From Metarhizobium sp964253915 (lineage in GTDB: Bacteria > Pseudomonadota > Alphaproteobacteria > Rhizobiales > Rhizobiaceae), in NCBI RefSeq assembly GCF_964253915.1, contig NZ_CAXUSG020000005.1, forward strand, positions 1 to 64,000: a stretch of DNA of 64,000 bases. Reading direction: 5' to 3'. Below the pieces are notes generated by a model. The model had not been told where the DNA came from, made no database searches, and worked only from the letters and a program-made list of their open reading frames with translations. The number at the start of each line of letters is the position of its first letter. Position 1 is the stretch's first letter. This document shows positions 1 to 7,728 of this stretch, one piece after another. The translations under genes and the position numbers were made by a program.

Positions 1-171
1 GTCCTTGCGGGCGCGGTCCTTTTCAATGCCGTAGCGTTCCTGGATCTTGCCTTCCAGCTGGTCGCGCTTGCCGGCGATCACATCCAGATCGTCATCGGTG
101 AGCTTGCCCCACTGTTCCTTGACATTGCCCTTGAACTGCTTCCAGTTACCTTCGACGCGGTTCCAGTCCAT
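1..171 (-). CDS. CsbD family stress-response protein (3' end outside window)
   Basis: The first 57 codons of a small protein that starts MDWNRVEGNWKQFKGNVKEQ and continues with WGKLTDDDLDVIAGKRDQLEGKIQ, written here in two parts. This is the signature of the CsbD family, small hydrophilic proteins usually induced by general stress; their molecular role is unclear. The start at 171 is backed by an AGGAG ribosome site seven bases upstream on the minus strand. The gene runs off the left edge, so perhaps ten residues are missing. It is transcribed away from the accessory region to its right. The family call is confident; the regulation is not visible. Confidence 0.9.
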   Translation of the reverse strand, partial: MDWNRVEGNWKQFKGNVKEQWGKLTDDDLDVIAGKRDQLEGKIQERYGIEKDRARKD

Positions 172-261
172 GGATTACTCCTTTCGTTGTGTCCTAAAGG
201 GTAAATGCGTGAAAAGGAATTTTGTTCGACTGAACTTCAAGTGGGATGAAATCCAAAAAGA

Positions 262-335
262 GGGTGCGGGGAGTAGGGGGTGACCCGCACCCACATCGCG
301 CAAATGTCCGATCACACTCACGCGACGGGTGCGGG
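262..335. repeat. Three alternating 9-bp repeats able to form competing hairpins
   Basis: GGGTGCGGG at 262-270 is followed by its exact reverse complement CCCGCACCC at 284-292 and then by GGGTGCGGG again at 327-335. The middle copy can pair with either flank, so a transcript through this region could fold in two mutually exclusive ways. It lies about 100 bases upstream of the csbD start (minus strand), in an otherwise non-coding gap (172-652). Whether it is a regulatory leader, a protein-binding site or chance is unknown. Confidence 0.5.
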
Positions 336-398
336 ATAACAATCCAGATGTACTAAAGCAATACCTAAAGTACGGACAGATTGTCTCAGCCGCCTGCA

Positions 399-491
399 TC
401 AACCCATGGCGTTGACGACCATCCAAAGCGGCAGACCGGCTGTCACGACCGTCGCCAGCAACACAATGAGAAAACTGCTGTTTTCGGACAA
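399..491 (-). CDS. Possible 30-residue membrane peptide
   Basis: A short reading frame begins at a TTG codon (491) and would encode about 30 residues: a polar start (SENSS), a continuous hydrophobic stretch rich in L, I, V and A, then a C-terminal NAMG. The composition fits a single-pass membrane peptide, and several such short peptides occur elsewhere in the window. Against it, the start is TTG, no clear ribosome site precedes it, and a small inverted repeat overlaps the start region. I list it as a candidate only. The rest of 172-652 holds no other convincing gene. Confidence 0.25.
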   Translation of the reverse strand: MSENSSFLIVLLATVVTAGLPLWMVVNAMG

Positions 492-652
492 TCACGGGAT
501 TTTCCCGTGTATCCCAGGCGCGACAAATTGTTCAATAGGCAATCTTCTTCATCTTCATCGCCTCAAGTTCGGAGATCAACAGGAACTCTCATTTCTCGTA
601 ATTGCCAAGCCCTCAACCGCTGACTACTGTTCGGAAAATATGGGAGGGTCAA

Positions 653-2023
653 ATGCCAATTTCTCGATGCAGCAGAGGAAAAAACCCGTTCAAGCGATCG
701 GCTATGTACCTCGCGGTAATCGGCTTGACGGCGCCTTTTCTTTTGATGATCTCCGCTTCTGCAACATCTGCCGCGGATCTCCAACTATCATCTGTCGAGC
801 TTGGAATGGAAGCTTCGGATGCGATCGAGCACATCAAGACTTTTTACTCCGGTGCCACACTCACCGAGACAAAATACTACACCGGTAAAAACTTTGGTTC
901 ATTAACCCCCTGTGAAGATCTGGCAGAAAGGGGTGGCGCGCTCACTGCAGAATGTGAGGACGAGTTGAAGCGGAAGCTTGAACTCGTCGCAGCGTATGAT
1001 GTTGATCTGTCAGGCGGCAAACGCGAGAGAATTGAGATCTACACTGCCGGCAAGCCAGGGATCGCAGCGATCTACAGGCAGATCGATACCGCCTCAAAAC
1101 CTTCGATGTCTCAACAAATCATTTCTGCTCATGGAAAAGGCGTTGATCTGGGCGCAAAGGAAGGGATGATCTGGGGACCAAGCTGGACGAAAAGCGATGC
1201 CTTTGGTGAGCGAGGTGATCCGCGATGTAAAGATATTTGGGGCGATGCACCTTTCCCAAAACAAAACATCCACGTTGATTGTGGCCAGTATCTGCGAACG
1301 GACTACTATCGAGCAGTCCTTATCGACAGTTCGCAAACCTCGGAATTCCTTGGCGGTGTGAAAGCGGTGCTTAAAGAGCCGCCGAAGCAGGAAGTGGTCG
1401 TAGCGGAGCAGCCAGTGGCGGATGGCGCAATCGCTTCAAGCCGCCAACCGGTACTGAGATCATCGGGCTATGAGCAACACGCGGCGCGGATATCAGGCGG
1501 CCAGCCGTTTGAGTTTTCGGACGTAAGCTATCTCTTTACAGGAGGTGTTGCCTACGAGCTTTTGTCGACCTGCAGCCGCGGAAATCTGAATGACGATGAT
1601 CTCGCTGAAGCGCAGACGTTCGCGTATGCGGTCGCTCAAAGAGCCATGGTCGGCAACCAGTGGGGAAATGACGACCTTGGCAAAATGATGGGCTCTCAAG
1701 CCCAAGGGATGACGGTTTTTTCCGCCGGAAATTTGTCGGCCCGCGCACTGAAATGCGAGGGCGCGGACATCATTCTCCAGAATGTTGCGACTATCATCAG
1801 GTCGAACAAATTAGGCAACTCGGGTGGCGAGGCCATTTTCATCAGCACTTGCAGCCCGGTTCACGGTGAAGCGGGATGCGGATGCTTGGCGCGCCTTGGC
1901 AGTGCCGTTTATCCCAACATCTATCAGCTGCAATACTCTCATGACCTCATGGCAGGTATCGTTCAAGGCAATCCCATAGTCGCCCTTCAGATCGTGGGTG
2001 CGTGTGGCATCATGAATTACTAA
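653..2023 (+). CDS. Exported protein of unknown function (456 aa)
   Basis: The start at 653 is chosen because GGGAGGG lies just upstream and the protein then opens with a basic segment, a hydrophobic core (about residues 18-38) and an A-x-A type cleavage site near SAA. This fits a Sec signal peptide and predicts a periplasmic or secreted protein. The mature part has many cysteines: pairs around CEDLAERGG and C-terminal CSPVHGEAGCGC, likely disulfide-bonded. A proline/valine-rich linker near residue 250 divides it into two parts. I do not recognise the family. It is followed 21 bases later by a second exported, Cys-containing protein, so the two are probably co-transcribed. Codon use is more A+T-rich than in the core genes nearby, suggesting acquisition. 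Confidence 0.7.
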   Translation: MPISRCSRGKNPFKRSAMYLAVIGLTAPFLLMISASATSAADLQLSSVELGMEASDAIEHIKTFYSGATLTETKYYTGKNFGSLTPCEDLAERGGALTAECEDELKRKLELVAAYDVDLSGGKRERIEIYTAGKPGIAAIYRQIDTASKPSMSQQIISAHGKGVDLGAKEGMIWGPSWTKSDAFGERGDPRCKDIWGDAPFPKQNIHVDCGQYLRTDYYRAVLIDSSQTSEFLGGVKAVLKEPPKQEVVVAEQPVADGAIASSRQPVLRSSGYEQHAARISGGQPFEFSDVSYLFTGGVAYELLSTCSRGNLNDDDLAEAQTFAYAVAQRAMVGNQWGNDDLGKMMGSQAQGMTVFSAGNLSARALKCEGADIILQNVATIIRSNKLGNSGGEAIFISTCSPVHGEAGCGCLARLGSAVYPNIYQLQYSHDLMAGIVQGNPIVALQIVGACGIMNY

Positions 2024-2044
2024 TTCGACGTTTTCGGAGAGCTC

Positions 2045-2779
2045 ATGCGATCGACAGCAATCGGAACCCTCTGCTTTTCACTCCTTTCGATGCCGGTTTT
2101 CGCGGAGGAAGATCCGATGGAGTTGCAGCGCTGCATCTGGCAATGCCAAGCGAACTACGGCACGGAGAGTTCCAAGTACCCTGAATGTGTCGAGAAACTT
2201 TGCGAGGGTGGTGGAGTAGAGGAGCAGCCCAAGGCAGCCGTCAAACAGGAGGGCCGCTGGACGTACGGTGATCATCCAGTTTTGGGCCGATCAGCTTACG
2301 TCGAAGTCGGAGATGCTGCTCTCGGTATCGCTTGCGTCGGCGATCAAGGAAGCTTTGTCGTGTCGCACAGAATGACCTCTGGCATCGTCAATGATCCCGC
2401 CCAGCCCGACGGTGGGGTGATGACGATGTTTCAGAAGCCCTTTTCTGTTGGTGGGGCGTTCGTGTATCAAAAAAATCCCGCCGGATTCTTCGAGAGGATC
2501 GCAGCATATTGCGATAGCGAAATTGCAGAAATGCAGCGTTCCACATCAATCGTATTTCTGAGCGGAAAGTTCGTCGGGCTGCATTTTGAAAACGATGGTA
2601 GCAAGATGACGGTGGAACAGGCCGGGCAGTCAATCGTCGTCGCCAGTGAAGCCGATCTCGAGAAGCTCTCGGATTCCCGAACGATCTCCCTGTCTGGGTC
2701 TTCCGCGGCGATCAAACAACTGACCAAGGAATGTCCGGCATTGCGGCAGCAAATTGCCGAGGGGTGCGACGAGTTCTGA
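2045..2779 (+). CDS. Exported protein of unknown function (244 aa)
   Basis: The protein begins MRSTAIGTLCFSLLSMPVFA followed by EEDP, a clear signal peptide with cleavage after AxA-like VFA. The mature N-terminus has a C-x3-C plus C-x4-C pattern (CIWQC, CVEKLC) that resembles small disulfide hairpins. The rest is a mixed alpha/beta globular protein with a late CPALRQQIAEGCDEF tail. GGAGAGCTC just before the ATG can serve as the ribosome site. It sits directly downstream of another exported Cys-containing protein and probably works with it. No family was recognised; a partner or inhibitor-like role is speculation. Confidence 0.7.
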   Translation: MRSTAIGTLCFSLLSMPVFAEEDPMELQRCIWQCQANYGTESSKYPECVEKLCEGGGVEEQPKAAVKQEGRWTYGDHPVLGRSAYVEVGDAALGIACVGDQGSFVVSHRMTSGIVNDPAQPDGGVMTMFQKPFSVGGAFVYQKNPAGFFERIAAYCDSEIAEMQRSTSIVFLSGKFVGLHFENDGSKMTVEQAGQSIVVASEADLEKLSDSRTISLSGSSAAIKQLTKECPALRQQIAEGCDEF

Positions 2780-2857
2780 TTTGCGCTGCGCTCCTGTATT
2801 CGGTGCGAGCTAGTCCAGTTGCCCAGCCGCACTATCTCCTTGTCGGAGGAGATAGCA

Positions 2858-3118
2858 ATGCCCGAACTCAAAGACATTCCCGGTCCCCGCCATCACGGCG
2901 CCTATCCAGAGCGAGCCGCAGATTGCCGAAATGCGATCGAGCCGGCGTACATGGACCATGTAAACGCCGGCACCGAGGACGAGGAGAAGCTGGCGGCCGG
3001 AGAGCTTTCCGACGTCATGATCGCCCTCAGTAACCGGGCCAGCCATGCGGGCTGGTCGACAGAAGAAGCTGACGCCGCGATCACGGCGATTGCCGCCCAG
3101 CGCGTTGCTGGCGGCTGA
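2858..3118 (+). CDS. Small conserved-looking protein (86 aa)
   Basis: A hydrophilic, acidic protein of 86 residues without a signal peptide or membrane segment. The start at 2858 is supported by a strong GGAGGAG ribosome site eight bases upstream. Its second half (TEDEEKLAAGELSDVMIALS) reads as two or three helices. A longer frame from 2819 lacks a ribosome site. Similar short helical proteins of unknown role are common in Rhizobiaceae, but I cannot name the family. It stands alone between the exported pair and the XRE module. Confidence 0.6.
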   Translation: MPELKDIPGPRHHGAYPERAADCRNAIEPAYMDHVNAGTEDEEKLAAGELSDVMIALSNRASHAGWSTEEADAAITAIAAQRVAGG

Positions 3119-3187
3119 CAGGCGCGATTAAAAATTCTCGTTGTTGGTTATTTTGTGCACGGAGATCCCCGCTGCTGTCTTGACCGT

Positions 3188-3227
3188 GTTAATTTTTGCG
3201 TCCACAAATGAGGGGCGGAAAATTAAC
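3188..3227. promoter_or_regulatory. Inverted repeat, probable operator of the XRE module
   Basis: GTTAATTTT (3188-3196) and AAAATTAAC (3219-3227) form a perfect 9-bp inverted repeat with a 22-base spacer, ending 13 bases before the start of the first gene of the two-gene XRE module. A -35-like TTGACC lies at 3180-3185. XRE-type regulators usually bind such A+T-rich dyads in their own promoter, so autoregulation is the natural reading, but this is inference. Confidence 0.5.
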
Positions 3228-3240
3228 AAGGGATTCGCAG

Positions 3241-3894
3241 ATGCGTCGTGCAGCACCGTCCTCTGAGTACCACGAGAGCACAATCATTGCCGATCCCTCG
3301 GAGGTCGCGCAATATGTTGAAGATCTCAACTTGTCGGTTCCAGGCTTGCTGGCGGTTCGTGATGCTGCCTATGCGCAACGAAACGATGCAAGCCCACTGA
3401 TGGCCATCAACGCCCCTGGGTCGCTGGCCTACCACTATGGTGTTCTCGAAATCCGGCAGCAGTTTCTCGGCGAATTCTGGCAAATTGACCGCATCGCCGG
3501 CATTGAAGGGATTTCGCACACTTCTCGCAACATGAAACTCGCGTTTCAAAACGTTGACGAGGCCTGTTCGAAAATTTTCGACCCGAAGCCATGTTCGGAC
3601 AAGGGTGCGGGTGCAGAAAGAGAGTGCGAGGGTAACCTTTTCGAGGCCAGTGGCGTGTCCGCACCGAAAATGGTGCGGATCACTAAAGTCCATAAAGCCA
3701 GCTACTACGTTATGGTCGATGAAAAGGGTGCGGTTGAGCTTTCGCGACCCGTCATCGAGAATGGACGCTACTCTGGTTTCATCGAGCGTGTGTTTATCTC
3801 CGACGGCAGCGATATCGGCGGCCTCAAGTTGGATATCGACGGCGGCGCACCGCCGCCGATCAACGACTTCGACGTTACTATCGCGCGGCGATAG
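3241..3894 (+). CDS. Unknown protein paired with an XRE/ImmA-IrrE regulator (217 aa)
   Basis: A soluble protein of 217 residues with no signal peptide. The ATG at 3241 is chosen over the in-frame ATG at 3196 because it follows AAGGGA and lies after the operator-like repeat. The N-terminal half is helical (SEVAQYVEDLNLSVPGLLAV). The second half looks mostly beta and ends SPP-like, in GAPPPINDF. It lies eight bases before the XRE/metallopeptidase gene and is surely co-transcribed. By position it could be the toxin or target partner in a toxin-antitoxin-like pair, since HTH plus ImmA/IrrE proteins often act as antitoxins or as proteases that cleave a repressor. I do not recognise its own family. 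Confidence 0.65.
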   Translation: MRRAAPSSEYHESTIIADPSEVAQYVEDLNLSVPGLLAVRDAAYAQRNDASPLMAINAPGSLAYHYGVLEIRQQFLGEFWQIDRIAGIEGISHTSRNMKLAFQNVDEACSKIFDPKPCSDKGAGAERECEGNLFEASGVSAPKMVRITKVHKASYYVMVDEKGAVELSRPVIENGRYSGFIERVFISDGSDIGGLKLDIDGGAPPPINDFDVTIARR

Positions 3895-3902
3895 GAAACA
3901 AA

Positions 3903-4982
3903 ATGTTCAATCGCAAACGCTTAACCCTCGCCCGTCAAAGGCGAGGGCTTTCAGGCATTCAACTCGCTGAGAAATCGGGGATCACCGCGGTCACCATTTC
4001 TCGTCTCGAGAGCGGACAAACCCGGAATCCAGACGAAGATACGATCGCCAGTCTTGCGCATGCGCTGGATTATCCCGCCGCATTCTTCACCTTGGCCCAA
4101 GATGTCGAGGAATTGGACCCGGATACGGTCAGTTTCCGAAGTCTCAAAAAGATGAGTTCCAAAGAGAAGGATGCCGCCCTGGCTGCGGGATCCCTTGGGC
4201 TAGATCTCTATGATTGGGTAGAGACAGAATACAGTTTGCGCTCCCCTGATCTTCTGGACTTGGGAAGGATTGGTGACCCCGAAAGCGCTGCGCGCCTGCT
4301 AAGACAGCACTGGGGTTTGGGTGATCGCCCAATCGGCAATGTCCTTAGGCTCCTCGAATCCAAAGGTGTCCGAGTGCTTTCACTCTCTGAGAGGACGCAT
4401 AACGTGGACGCATTTTCCTTTTGGCGGAAAAATCTCCCATTCGTATTCCTCAATACATTTAAGACACCTGAACACACAATCTTTGATTGTGGACACGAAT
4501 TGGGACACCTTATTCTTCATCAACACGCAGGACCGAGACAATCAAAGTCGGCCGAGATGGAGGCAAATCGGTTTGCAGCGGCATTTTTGATGCCTGAACA
4601 CGACATTAAGGCGGTTGTTCCCCGCCATGGGTTAAGCGTTGGTCTCATTATCAAGGCCAAGCAGCGTTGGCGTGTATCCGCGATGGCGTTGACAGTTCGT
4701 CTCAACCAGCTTGGCTGGCTGTCCGATTGGCAGTATCGGACATTCTGTATTGAACTAGGCCGGCGCGGTTTTAGAAGTTCTGAGCCGAACGGTATTGAGC
4801 GCGAACGCTCAGAGATATGGCAACAAATTTTGGCCGATCTCTGGAAACGAAGGATGACAAAGAAGGATATCGCACAGCAGCTCAATCTCCCGCACGATGA
4901 AGTTGAAAGCTTGATTTTTGGTCTTGCGGGAATGACAACGGCGCCGTCAATCTTCGAGAAACCGCGCCTGGTATCAAAATAG
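3903..4982 (+). CDS. XRE-family regulator fused to ImmA/IrrE metallopeptidase
   Basis: Residues 1-65 form a Cro/C1-type helix-turn-helix (LTLARQRRGLSGIQLAEKSG, then TAVTISRLESG). Residues about 140-270 are an ImmA/IrrE (COG2856) zinc metallopeptidase with H198-E-L-G-H202 and a downstream E in AEMEANRFAAAFLMP as the likely third ligand. The C-terminal 80 residues carry a second small HTH-like stretch (MTKKDIAQQLNLPHDEVESL). Family members bind DNA and can cleave partner proteins upon stress, or neutralise a neighbouring toxin. It follows its unknown partner by eight bases. The zinc motif is intact, so proteolysis is plausible. Confidence 0.88.
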   Translation: MFNRKRLTLARQRRGLSGIQLAEKSGITAVTISRLESGQTRNPDEDTIASLAHALDYPAAFFTLAQDVEELDPDTVSFRSLKKMSSKEKDAALAAGSLGLDLYDWVETEYSLRSPDLLDLGRIGDPESAARLLRQHWGLGDRPIGNVLRLLESKGVRVLSLSERTHNVDAFSFWRKNLPFVFLNTFKTPEHTIFDCGHELGHLILHQHAGPRQSKSAEMEANRFAAAFLMPEHDIKAVVPRHGLSVGLIIKAKQRWRVSAMALTVRLNQLGWLSDWQYRTFCIELGRRGFRSSEPNGIERERSEIWQQILADLWKRRMTKKDIAQQLNLPHDEVESLIFGLAGMTTAPSIFEKPRLVSK

Positions 4983-5259
4983 GAAGTTGAGAGCCGATGC
5001 CTCTCACGGAGGCATGTATCCACGCTCATCTTAAACTAAACGTGAGGTTAGCCTTCCTTATAGCGGAAGAGCAGGCTTCGCAGTGTGTAGATTATGCGTA
5101 GACTCCGCAACCACCAAAAAAGCCGACAGCTTTCGCGGCAGAACTGCGCTTTCAACGCGTTGGAATGAGCACGACCGCTGACGGATGAGAAGCTTTCCTA
5201 ACGCCCTGTGCTCCTGTTACGATCAGTCATGTTTGGTCCGCGCCACTAGCGAGGAAGAT

Positions 5260-5748
5260 ATGGTTTCAACAGACGTGTGGCAGGTTGAGCAAGAAGCTGA
5301 GCTTCTAACCGAATACGGTAAGGTGTGTGTTCGATGGGCCGCTGTGGACTTCAAGCTTTACCAAATGGCGGCAATCGCGCTCAACAACGACTTGGCGGCA
5401 CAAAGGCTGATCATGGGAAACGCTGTTTCCGGACGCCAGAGGTTTGAGGCTCTAAAAGATATAGTCGGGGCTTCCGGCTTTGACCAAACGGATAGAGCTG
5501 AAATTTTCCGTTTTGCAGATAATCTTCTCAGGTTGCAAAAAACTCGAAATGACATTGTCCATTCGCCGCTCTTATCCCGATTGGAGGTCACCGAGGGAAA
5601 GCTTCGTTGGTATCTAGTGAAATTTGATAGGAAGGGGCGGCAAATCCAAATCAACCTCGGTGAGGTCCGAGAGCATGTCGCTCAAGTCGGTGACCTCTTG
5701 AGGCAGATCGAGGACTTCATCGACACGTTGATCGATAAGTATGTTTGA
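5260..5748 (+). CDS. HEPN-like protein (162 aa)
   Basis: An all-helical protein of 162 residues. The start at 5260 follows GAGGAAG; an upstream frame from 5185 is less likely because its N-terminus is irregular. Helix one has W-x3-D-F-K-L, and near residue 96 it reads R-N-D-I-V-H (R96 to H101). This is the Rx4H pattern with a polar residue after R that marks catalytic HEPN ribonuclease domains found in toxin, abortive-infection and RNA-repair systems. The gene stands alone downstream of the XRE module, with a short hairpin (about 4996-5013) between. HEPN assignment is by motif and helical pattern only; a non-catalytic helical bundle is possible. Confidence 0.55.
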   Translation: MVSTDVWQVEQEAELLTEYGKVCVRWAAVDFKLYQMAAIALNNDLAAQRLIMGNAVSGRQRFEALKDIVGASGFDQTDRAEIFRFADNLLRLQKTRNDIVHSPLLSRLEVTEGKLRWYLVKFDRKGRQIQINLGEVREHVAQVGDLLRQIEDFIDTLIDKYV

Positions 5749-6165
5749 TACTCAACTGCGCGTCATGCCAGCTACTCTGAAGCCGGGTTCGCGTCGGCTA
5801 ACTTCCGCACCGCCTGTCTTAAACCCTGGCTGCCATTTCCGGGATTTGTCACGACCGGCAGGCCGCGGTGAAGTCGCATTCTTTTTTAATAGGGCCGTCT
5901 AAGCCTCGCCCCGAAGAGTAATTGGCGGGTTTCCCGAAGCGTCATTAAAGTTGTCCGGCGCCAAATCGTCGCCGAAAGGATTTACCGCTTTCGATTCGCC
6001 TTTCGCAAGGAATCAATTGTGGCAGTCCACTGCTGCCCCGACTCACGAATCCTTCCGCCACACACTTTATACATAGGGCCTGAAATAGGTGAGGGACACG
6101 TTTCAGGATTCGCAATGAAAACAATGGTCCTGGCCGGGCACTAGGTGAGGGGAAAATAAAGCCCA
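5749..6165. other. Non-coding gap
   Basis: About 420 bases between the HEPN-like gene and the terminator of tRNA-Val. I see no reading frame with a ribosome site, no long repeat and no second copy of the tRNA-Val 3' end that would indicate an attachment site. Confidence 0.5.
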
Positions 6166-6199
6166 AAAAAGCAAAAAGCCCTGTAAAAACAGGGCTTTA
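6166..6199 (-). terminator. Rho-independent terminator of tRNA-Val
   Basis: On the minus strand AAAGCCCTG and CAGGGCTTT form a 9-bp stem around a T-rich loop, followed by a run of T. It begins about 14 bases after the CCA end of tRNA-Val. Confidence 0.85.
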
Positions 6200-6211
6200 G
6201 AATAGGGTATT

Positions 6212-6287
6212 TGGTGGGCGATGAGAGACTCGAACTCCCGACATCCTCGGTGTAAACGAGGCGCTCTACCAACTGAGCTAATCGCCC
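6212..6287 (-). tRNA. tRNA-Val (TAC anticodon)
   Basis: A canonical 76-base cloverleaf on the minus strand with an encoded CCA. The acceptor GGGCGAT pairs with ATCGCCC. The anticodon stem CCTCG/CGAGG encloses the loop TTTACAC, giving anticodon TAC, which reads GUN valine codons. The T arm has the usual GTTCGAGTC. A terminator follows. Confidence 0.97.
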
Positions 6288-6713
6288 GTCTGCGGTGCGG
6301 ATCATGTCCGCCGCTTCGGTGGGCGTGATGTATGCGGAGCCGACAAAAACCGCAAGAGCGATTTTGATTTTTTTTGAATTTTTTCTGTGCTGCAATTTTC
6401 GCAGCACGGAAGAGGGGAGTGAAAAAGGGCCAGGTGCAGGATTTCGGTCGGTGGCCTGTCGTGCGTCACCCGATTGAGAAGAGCCTGTGGATAATTTTGT
6501 TCCGCAACGCTTTTCTGGTCACCGGCGATGCGCAGCCGTGTCCCGCAAAGGGCAGCCGCTGGGCCGCGCCAACGAAATTCCCATCTGTCATGGATTTGTA
6601 TTCAAACCCGCTTGACACCCAAAGCCGAACCCCGTAGTTAGCCGCTCATCGAAACGGCAAGTCCGGTTCGGCGCCGGGGAGCAGATGATGTTCGTCGGGT
6701 TTGAAACGAAAGT
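6288..6713. other. Non-coding gap between tRNA genes
   Basis: About 425 bases that separate the divergent tRNA-Val and tRNA-Asp genes and must hold both promoters. There is a T-rich block near 6361-6390 that would be A-rich upstream sequence for tRNA-Val. No supported gene is visible. Confidence 0.5.
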
Positions 6714-6790
6714 GCGGGTGTAGCTCAGTCGGTTAGAGTGCCGGCCTGTCACGCCGGAGGTCGCGGGTTCGAGCCCCGTCACTCGCGCCA
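6714..6790 (+). tRNA. tRNA-Asp (GTC anticodon), copy 1
   Basis: A 77-base cloverleaf with encoded CCA. The acceptor GCGGGTG pairs with CACTCGC, and the anticodon stem CCGGC/GCCGG encloses CTGTCAC, giving GTC (aspartate). A second, base-identical copy lies 61 bases downstream. Confidence 0.97.
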
Positions 6791-6851
6791 GTTTCAAAGA
6801 AAATGCCGCAAGTTTGCGGAATGAAGATGGATCGCTCCTGCGATCCGATGC

Positions 6852-6928
6852 GCGGGTGTAGCTCAGTCGGTTAGAGTGCCGGCCTGTCACGCCGGAGGTC
6901 GCGGGTTCGAGCCCCGTCACTCGCGCCA
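6852..6928 (+). tRNA. tRNA-Asp (GTC anticodon), copy 2
   Basis: Identical in sequence to the copy at 6714-6790, and very likely on the same transcript. The reverse complement of this pair encodes the often misannotated repeat ARVTGLEPATSGVTGRHSNR, which is not a protein. Confidence 0.97.
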
Positions 6929-7362
6929 TTTCTTCTCTTCCCGTTTTCCTTCTCTTTGCTGTCGTGGATTGCGCTGCTGCGCGGCAGTCCAGTTTTTTCC
7001 GTTCTGCGGTGTTGCCGTCGAATCGCTGCCGGTGATTTTCCGGATGGACTGATTCTCCTTTCATTCGTCTTTTGGTGTGCGGGAAGGGGTGCGGGAGGGC
7101 GGATTCTTTTCCGCACGTGCGTGCCTTCATCAATGCCTTAAGAAATTGTGATTTTATCCGCGCATGGCTGCCTTGCATTGATTTGCCGCGACATTTTTTC
7201 CTTGGCTTGATAAAGTCTTGGCAGGCATGGTTGAAATGATGGTCCAAGTCTTGCATGAAGCCACGGCCTGCGCTAACCACGGCTTGTTGCAACGCTCTTT
7301 TCGGCTTGTCGGCCAGCGCCTGGGTATCGCCCGATACCTGAAGACAAGCATGGATGGAAATG
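6929..7362. other. Leader region of the nuo operon
   Basis: About 430 bases between tRNA-Asp and nuoA. It must contain the promoter of the complex I operon, but I cannot fix -35/-10 boxes with confidence. A GGA stretch lies shortly before nuoA. No supported gene is visible. Confidence 0.5.
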
Positions 7363-7728
7363 ATGACAGAACTTCTCAGTTCCTACCTTCCGATCGCGAT
7401 CTTCATCGGCATTGCCATGGTGATCGGTCTCGCTCTTTTGATCGCGCCTTTCGCTGTCGCGTATAAGGCGCCCGATTCGGAAAAGCTCTCAGCCTATGAA
7501 TGCGGCTTTAATGCATTCGACGATGCCCGCATGAAATTCGACATCCGCTTCTATCTGGTGTCGATCCTTTTCATCATCTTCGACCTCGAAGTAGCCTTCC
7601 TGTTTCCGTGGGCCGTGTCTTTCGGCGATATCGGCTGGTTCGGCTTCTGGTCGATGATGGTGTTCCTCTTCGTGCTGACCATCGGCTTTATCTATGAATG
7701 GAAAAAGGGAGCACTCGAATGGGCGTAG
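7363..7728 (+). CDS. nuoA: NADH-quinone oxidoreductase subunit A
   Basis: Membrane subunit of respiratory complex I, which transfers electrons from NADH to quinone and pumps protons. At 121 residues it has the family length, with three membrane helices (about 7-29, 62-84, 90-110). The conserved loop KLSAYECGF contains the Cys exposed in the deactive form, and FDIRFYLVSILFIIFDLEVAF is split by the family-typical acidic residues (D, E). I start at MTELLSSY rather than nine bases earlier because rhizobial homologues begin there. It is the first gene of nuoA-N and overlaps nuoB by 10 bases. Confidence 0.96.
   Translation: MTELLSSYLPIAIFIGIAMVIGLALLIAPFAVAYKAPDSEKLSAYECGFNAFDDARMKFDIRFYLVSILFIIFDLEVAFLFPWAVSFGDIGWFGFWSMMVFLFVLTIGFIYEWKKGALEWA

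Noticed and set aside
175..495. 106-residue minus-strand gene upstream of csbD
   Set aside because: It spans the hairpin repeats and the csbD leader, has no ribosome site and an irregular composition; the shorter frame at 399-491 is the better, though weak, candidate.
5749..6287. tRNA-Val as an integration (att) site for the accessory cluster
   Set aside because: I found no second copy of the tRNA 3' end in 172-652 and no integrase gene, so site-specific integration is not supported.
6588..7292. Long minus-strand frame with a repeated ARVTGLEPATSGVTGRHSNR segment
   Set aside because: It is the reverse complement of the two tRNA-Asp genes and a classic false protein prediction; no ribosome site or family supports it.
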